35,345 nt of DNA, from positions 1 to 35,345 of the forward strand of contig JAQWFM010000021.1 of the NCBI GenBank assembly GCA_028704415.1, read 5' to 3'. Within the stretch, counting starts at the first letter, position 1; each line of letters starts with the position of its first letter. The translations under genes were made by a program, and so were the position numbers. The notes under the pieces are model-generated. The model was given only the letters and a program-made list of their open reading frames with translations, ran no database searches and was not told the origin of the DNA. Origin of the DNA: Oscillospiraceae bacterium. GTDB lineage: Bacteria > Bacillota > Clostridia > Saccharofermentanales > Fastidiosipilaceae. Of the stretch, positions 31,960 to 35,345 are shown piece by piece.

Positions 31960-32689
31960 GGATTTTCTCCTCCTTCTGGCGGTACGCACAGACTGGCTGC
32001 GAACAGCTGTCAGGACAACCCTGCCCCGGCTGCCTCTCCGTTTGATCAGTCGGCCCTGCCGCTTCCGGCCGGGGCTGACGCAGTCCGATAATCGCGCTGA
32101 CACTTTTTTGCGGCAGCATCAGCAGAGACGCAGTCAGATTCAGCCCGATCAGCCGGGCGCTTTGCAACAGCTCCAGCAAAGGCGGCTGACAACTTAAGGG
32201 CAGATCGCCGTAACCTGGACTGAAGCGGGCCAGCCGCTCGCTGCCGGGATACCGCTGGGCCCATTCCTCATCCAGCGCGTCACAGAAGGCCTCGATCGCG
32301 GCCGTCGCACAGGCGTCTGTCAACAGTCCGACCGTCGGTGAAAGCAGCATGCTGCGCCGCTGCATGCGTTCTGCTGCCAGCCCGGTGGTGGCGGCCAGCA
32401 GAATAGCTTCCCGGCAGGCAGCCAGATGCCGGGCCAGGCTTTTCCCCGGCATCCACAGAGGGCCCAGCTGGCAGCCGCCAGCAGCGTGAGCGACGGGCAC
32501 AACAGTATAACAGGCTGCATAGGTCACGGCGGTGTCAAAGGAGGAGCGGATCTGCTGCAGATGTGCCTGCAGCCTTGCTTCCGGCACCTGTTTTCCCATG
32601 CCCAGATAACGCAGGATTTCCGCCTCGGGGACAGCGACCCGCCTGGCCGGCCAGCGGATGACCTGAATCTGAGGATCCGCGGCTTTCAT
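31946..32689 (-). CDS. Stand-alone MetH activation (AdoMet-binding) domain protein
   Basis: This 247-residue protein resembles the vitamin B12-dependent methionine synthase activation domain. The AdoMet-site segment RFSPGYGDLPLSCQPPLLELL is clear, followed by LTASLLMLPQKSVSAIIGL, the counterpart of the MxPxxSVSG stretch. It probably binds AdoMet and helps reductively re-methylate MetH that has drifted to cob(II)alamin. It overlaps the metH start by 14 bases, fitting a one-to-one partner. The last 30 residues hold Cys in a C-x3-C-x4-CAYR arrangement, possibly a metal or Fe-S site. Confidence 0.88.
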   Translation of the reverse strand: MKAADPQIQVIRWPARRVAVPEAEILRYLGMGKQVPEARLQAHLQQIRSSFDTAVTYAACYTVVPVAHAAGGCQLGPLWMPGKSLARHLAACREAILLAATTGLAAERMQRRSMLLSPTVGLLTDACATAAIEAFCDALDEEWAQRYPGSERLARFSPGYGDLPLSCQPPLLELLQSARLIGLNLTASLLMLPQKSVSAIIGLRQPRPEAAGPTDQTERQPGQGCPDSCSQPVCAYRQKEEKIHETA

Positions 32690-33555
32690 CCTTTCAGAAT
32701 CTCCTCCAGATTGTTGAAAATTTTAGCCGCTACCTGCGGGTGGTTCATGGAGTATACGTGCACGGCTGGCACCCCGTTAGCCAGCAGATCAATGATCTGT
32801 TCGGTTGCGTAAGCGATGCCGGCCTCCTGCATGGTGGCGGGGTTGTCTCCAAAGCGGTCCAGAATGTAGCGGAAACGCTGCGGCAGCACGGTGCCGGACA
32901 ACGCCAGGATGCGGCGGATCTGCCTGGCGTGCGTGACCGGCATGATGCCCGGGATGACCGGAATTGCGATACCGGCGTCCCGCACTTTGTACATGAAATT
33001 GTAGAAGATATTGTTATCAAAAAACATCTGCGAAGTCAGAAAATCACAGCCGGCGGCCGCCTTGTCCCGCAGGTGACGGATGTCCTCGCGCTGGCTGGGC
33101 GATTCCGGATGACCCTCAGGATAACAGGCAGCGCCGATACAAAAGCCGCCCCGCGCTTTAATGTCAGCGATCAGATCTGAAGCATGGTGGTAAACGGATG
33201 CCTGGTCAGCTGCCGCGCCTTCCGGCCGGTCACCGCGCAACGCCAGAATGTTATGAATGTGGCGCGCCTGCAGCAGATCCAACTGGTACTGGCTGTCCTG
33301 CCGGCTGGCTCCCAGGCAGCTCAGGTGGGCCAGCGCCGGCACCTGGTATTTGTCCTGGAGATCGGCGGCCAGCGCCGCAGTATAAGCCCCGGTGCCGCCG
33401 CCAGCCCCGTAAGTGACGCTGATGAAGCTGGGCTGCAAGCCGGCGATGGATTCGGCTGCCTGGCGCACCGTCGCCATGGAAGCATCATTGCGGGGCGGAA
33501 ACACCTCAAATGATAAAGAAGGCTGCGGACGGTTTAGAATATCGCGGATGAACAT
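32686..33555 (-). CDS. metF: 5,10-methylenetetrahydrofolate reductase
   Basis: MetF (289 residues, normal length) is a TIM-barrel flavoprotein that makes 5-methyl-THF for MetH. Family marks are catalytic Glu17 in FEVFPPR, SVTYGAGGG (about 47-55), NILALRGDRP (FAD/folate loop), and DFLTSQMFFDNN. The ATG at 33555 has GAGGT seven bases upstream. It is the first gene of the operon metF, activation protein, metH, DUF4430, S component, and overlaps the activation gene by four bases. No MetV-type zinc protein or RnfC-like partner is next to it, so the electron donor is open (NADH or ferredoxin-linked). Confidence 0.95.
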   Translation of the reverse strand: MFIRDILNRPQPSLSFEVFPPRNDASMATVRQAAESIAGLQPSFISVTYGAGGGTGAYTAALAADLQDKYQVPALAHLSCLGASRQDSQYQLDLLQARHIHNILALRGDRPEGAAADQASVYHHASDLIADIKARGGFCIGAACYPEGHPESPSQREDIRHLRDKAAAGCDFLTSQMFFDNNIFYNFMYKVRDAGIAIPVIPGIMPVTHARQIRRILALSGTVLPQRFRYILDRFGDNPATMQEAGIAYATEQIIDLLANGVPAVHVYSMNHPQVAAKIFNNLEEILKG

Positions 33556-33663
33556 ATGCGGACCTCATATTTCAAAGGGATGGTAAGCGTCTGGTCTGTT
33601 TTTATTAATATACCAGATTGGGCCAGGAAAGACCTATTAATCTTAGCTATGACCTATGATAAA

Positions 33664-33683
33664 GCCACCCTATTAGAGGTGGC
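33664..33683 (-). terminator. Possible terminator between aldolase gene and metF
   Basis: On the minus strand GCCACC and GGTGGC form a six-pair GC-rich stem with an eight-base loop, followed by CTTTATC. The T tract is poor. It lies 55 bases after the aldolase stop. The 182-base gap before metF must also hold the metF promoter, but no convincing hexamer pair was found, and no SAM, SAH, THF or cobalamin riboswitch core was recognised. Confidence 0.35.
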
Positions 33684-33737
33684 GTCCGTAACGAAGCTCC
33701 TGCGGGTGAGGGTGCCCCAAAGTAAAGCAACCATAAA

Positions 33738-34763
33738 TCAGAAGCGGGCCAGCAAAGTATCTATGGCTTCCGGCGGGGTGGCCCAGCTGGTGGCCAGCCG
33801 CACTATGGTGCGGGTATCGTCCAGCTTTTGCCAGTCTTCCCAGGTAACATAGGGGCTGAGCCGGTCAGCCTGCGCATTTGTCAGAATAATGAATTGCTGG
33901 TTAGTCGGGGAGGCGTAGTAAAAGGGACAGCCCCGGGCCAGCAGACCCGTCTTTAGGCGTTGGGCCTGGACAATTGCGTGCCGGGAGATCTGAAAATAAA
34001 GGTCATCGGTAAACAGGGTGTCAAATTGCAGCCCCAAAATCCGGCCTTTGGCCATTAAGGCGCCGTTTTGCTTGATAATGCTGAAGAAGCCGGGGATGAG
34101 CCGGGGCTCAGGCAGGACCACCGCTTCGCCAAAGAGCGCACCGACTTTGGTGCCGCCGATATAAAAAGCGTCGCAGCAGCGGGCCAAAAAGGGCAGGTCA
34201 ACATCATTGGTTAGCGCGGCCAGGCCGTAACCCAAACGGGCGCCGTCCAGGTACAGCGGCAGACCATAGTGATGACAGACCTCAGCCAGTGCGCTTAATT
34301 CAGCGCGGGTATATAAGCTGCCAAGTTCAGTGGGCTGAGAAATATAGACCAGGCCCGGCCGGACCAGATGCTCCCGGGCGGGTTCTGCCTGGTAGGCCTC
34401 CAGATAGCGACGGATTTGCGCCGCACTGATTTTCCCTTCCTGGCCCGGCAGGGTCAGAACCTTATGACCACCTTTTTCAATGGCGCCGGCTTCATGACCA
34501 TTGATGTGCGCGGTATCTGCGGCCAGCACGCCCTCATAACTGCGCAGCAGGGCGCCGATGACGATGGCGTTGGTCTGGGTGCCGCCGGCTAAGAACTGGA
34601 CGGCGGCATCGGGACAGTGACAAGCCGCCCGGATCTTTGCCCGGGCACTTTCACAGTAGGGGTCCAGGCCGTAACCCACGGTCTGTTCCAGATTGCTTTC
34701 TGCCAGGCGCTGCAGAATGCGGGGATGAGCGCCTTCCATATAATCAGAATTGAAATAATACAT
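33738..34763 (-). CDS. Low-specificity L-threonine aldolase family enzyme (PLP)
   Basis: This 341-residue fold-type I PLP enzyme of the threonine aldolase/beta-eliminating lyase family would cleave L-threonine or allo-threonine to glycine and acetaldehyde. Family features are MYYFNSDYMEGAHPRIL at the start, LAGGTQTN (59-66, phosphate-binding), HINGHEAGAIE (stacking His), the Asp of LDGAR at 173, and the Schiff-base Lys206 in GGTKVGAL. The start at 34763 has AAAGGA upstream; a reading from 34811 adds 16 residues with no ribosome site. It is separate from metF by 182 bases. Supplying glycine and so C1 units would suit the folate genes next door, but this is inference. Confidence 0.92.
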   Translation of the reverse strand: MYYFNSDYMEGAHPRILQRLAESNLEQTVGYGLDPYCESARAKIRAACHCPDAAVQFLAGGTQTNAIVIGALLRSYEGVLAADTAHINGHEAGAIEKGGHKVLTLPGQEGKISAAQIRRYLEAYQAEPAREHLVRPGLVYISQPTELGSLYTRAELSALAEVCHHYGLPLYLDGARLGYGLAALTNDVDLPFLARCCDAFYIGGTKVGALFGEAVVLPEPRLIPGFFSIIKQNGALMAKGRILGLQFDTLFTDDLYFQISRHAIVQAQRLKTGLLARGCPFYYASPTNQQFIILTNAQADRLSPYVTWEDWQKLDDTRTIVRLATSWATPPEAIDTLLARF

Positions 34764-35244
34764 CTTTAGTCCTTTGCTACTGCATAGTATGGCCACAAGG
34801 CTGAGAGCCATATTGTAACCTTACCGGGACCTGAAGGACAGCGCGCACGGGCTGCATTTTGCTACCAGGCTTATGGTATTGGCAGGACGCTGCTTGAGCC
34901 GCCGGAACAGGGCATATGGGATAATATAGGATCTGACACTGGCTCACTTCATGGCCAGCGGTTACGGACGCCGCGTCAGACAGGCATAGGCTTGGCTTAA
35001 ATTGCCAGGTGTTGTTCTAAAAGGCAGCTATCTTTTATTCGCTTAATGAAGGCTGGCCTGACATGACCTTAAGCTCAAGCTTATCTCAATGAAAGGATTA
35101 ATCTTTGTTTCAATCTTTTCGGATAGTCCAGAATTACGATTTTACTCAGCAATTACGCGCTTTTATTGCTTCTATTGTGCTCTTTGCTGCTCTTTGCTAA
35201 GTTGAGGCTGCAATAATAATTACGAGCTTCACTGGAGGGTAAAT
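34764..35244. other. Intergenic region, no gene seen
   Basis: About 480 bases between divergent genes. No plausible coding frame with a ribosome site was found on either strand. It contains a TPP-riboswitch-like fragment that lacks essential parts, a TAAGCT/AGCTTA inverted repeat (35070-35083), an AT-rich half (35030-35230) and a tandem 10-base repeat. A promoter for the flavoprotein gene must lie in the AT-rich half, but no hexamer pair is convincing. Confidence 0.5.
35179..35198 (+). repeat. Tandem 10-base repeat (two copies)
   Basis: GCTCTTTGCT occurs twice back to back, 46 bases before the flavoprotein start codon. It may be a binding site for a regulator or only a small slippage duplication. 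Confidence 0.6.
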
Positions 35245-35345
35245 ATGATGTCGCAAGATTACAGCAAAACAAGTTATGATGTGATCGTTATCGGTGGCGG
35301 GCCTGCGGGGTGTACGGCTGCGGCAGCGTCAGCCCGGGAAGGCGC
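35245..35345 (+). CDS. FAD-dependent oxidoreductase (3' end cut by window edge)
   Basis: Only the first 33 residues are visible. After a 12-residue lead they contain VIVIGGGPAGCTAAAASA, the GxGxxG dinucleotide-binding turn of a Rossmann FAD protein, with the usual helix of small residues after it. GGAGGG lies six bases before the ATG at 35245; a second ATG follows immediately and could be used instead. The subfamily (electron-transfer flavoprotein dehydrogenase-like, geranylgeranyl reductase-like, or FAD-dependent dehydrogenase) cannot be decided from this fragment. Confidence 0.85.
   Translation, partial: MMSQDYSKTSYDVIVIGGGPAGCTAAAASAREG

Noticed and set aside
33556-33737. SAM, SAH, THF or cobalamin riboswitch before metF
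   Set aside because: None of the conserved cores (S-box GGTGGAGGGA, B12 box, THF core) could be found on the minus strand. Only a short hairpin is visible.
34796-34850. TPP riboswitch-like GGCTGAGA ... ACCTGA ... AGCG
   Set aside because: The 5' GGGGTGC element and the TCTGGATAATGCC pyrophosphate-binding part are missing, spacing is off, and no thiamine gene follows. At most a decayed element.

Overview
The window looks like a moderately GC-rich anaerobic Firmicute chromosome. Negativicutes/Sporomusa-like is my best guess, at low confidence. It rests on gene content: MarR plus paired ABC exporters, an energy-converting [NiFe] hydrogenase, a MetH lacking its activation domain, and ECF/DUF4430 proteins. 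No rRNA, tRNA, CRISPR array, insertion sequence or phage gene was seen.

Layout. Positions 1-5880 (+) hold the end of an ABC exporter, then a MarR regulator with a heterodimeric ABC exporter. Positions 5881-6212 are an AT-rich regulatory region with two perfect palindromes, a good sigma-A promoter and a strong terminator hairpin, all ahead of hypA. Positions 6213-23198 (+) are one tightly packed, co-directional block: hypA-B-F-C-D-E, ten subunits of a Complex I-like membrane-bound [NiFe] hydrogenase, its endopeptidase, and two small membrane proteins, the first with a frameshift. Positions 23184-27165 (-) are a second MarR plus heterodimeric ABC cassette, converging on the hydrogenase block. 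Positions 27424-28296 (+) encode an EamA transporter. Positions 28452-33555 (-) are a methionine/C1 operon: metF, a stand-alone MetH activation protein, metH without its activation domain, a DUF4430 protein and an ECF S-component-like protein. Positions 33738-34763 (-) encode a threonine-aldolase-type enzyme. The edge (35245 on, +) is the start of a flavoprotein.

How the genes fit together. HypA/B would deliver nickel. HypF/E/C/D would make and insert the Fe(CN)2CO group. The HycI-like protease would trim the C-terminal tail of the large subunit. The hydrogenase has counterparts of NuoA, B, CD, H, I, J, K and three NuoL/M/N-type antiporter subunits but no NuoE, F or G. Its large subunit keeps both CxxC motifs that bind the Ni-Fe site. 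It therefore looks like the Q-module and complete membrane arm of Complex I used as a proton/ferredoxin-linked hydrogenase. The presence of NuoA-like and NuoJ-like subunits is the most unusual point. The methionine operon would make 5-methyl-THF, use it in cobalamin-dependent methionine synthesis, reactivate the enzyme, and perhaps import the corrinoid through its last two genes.
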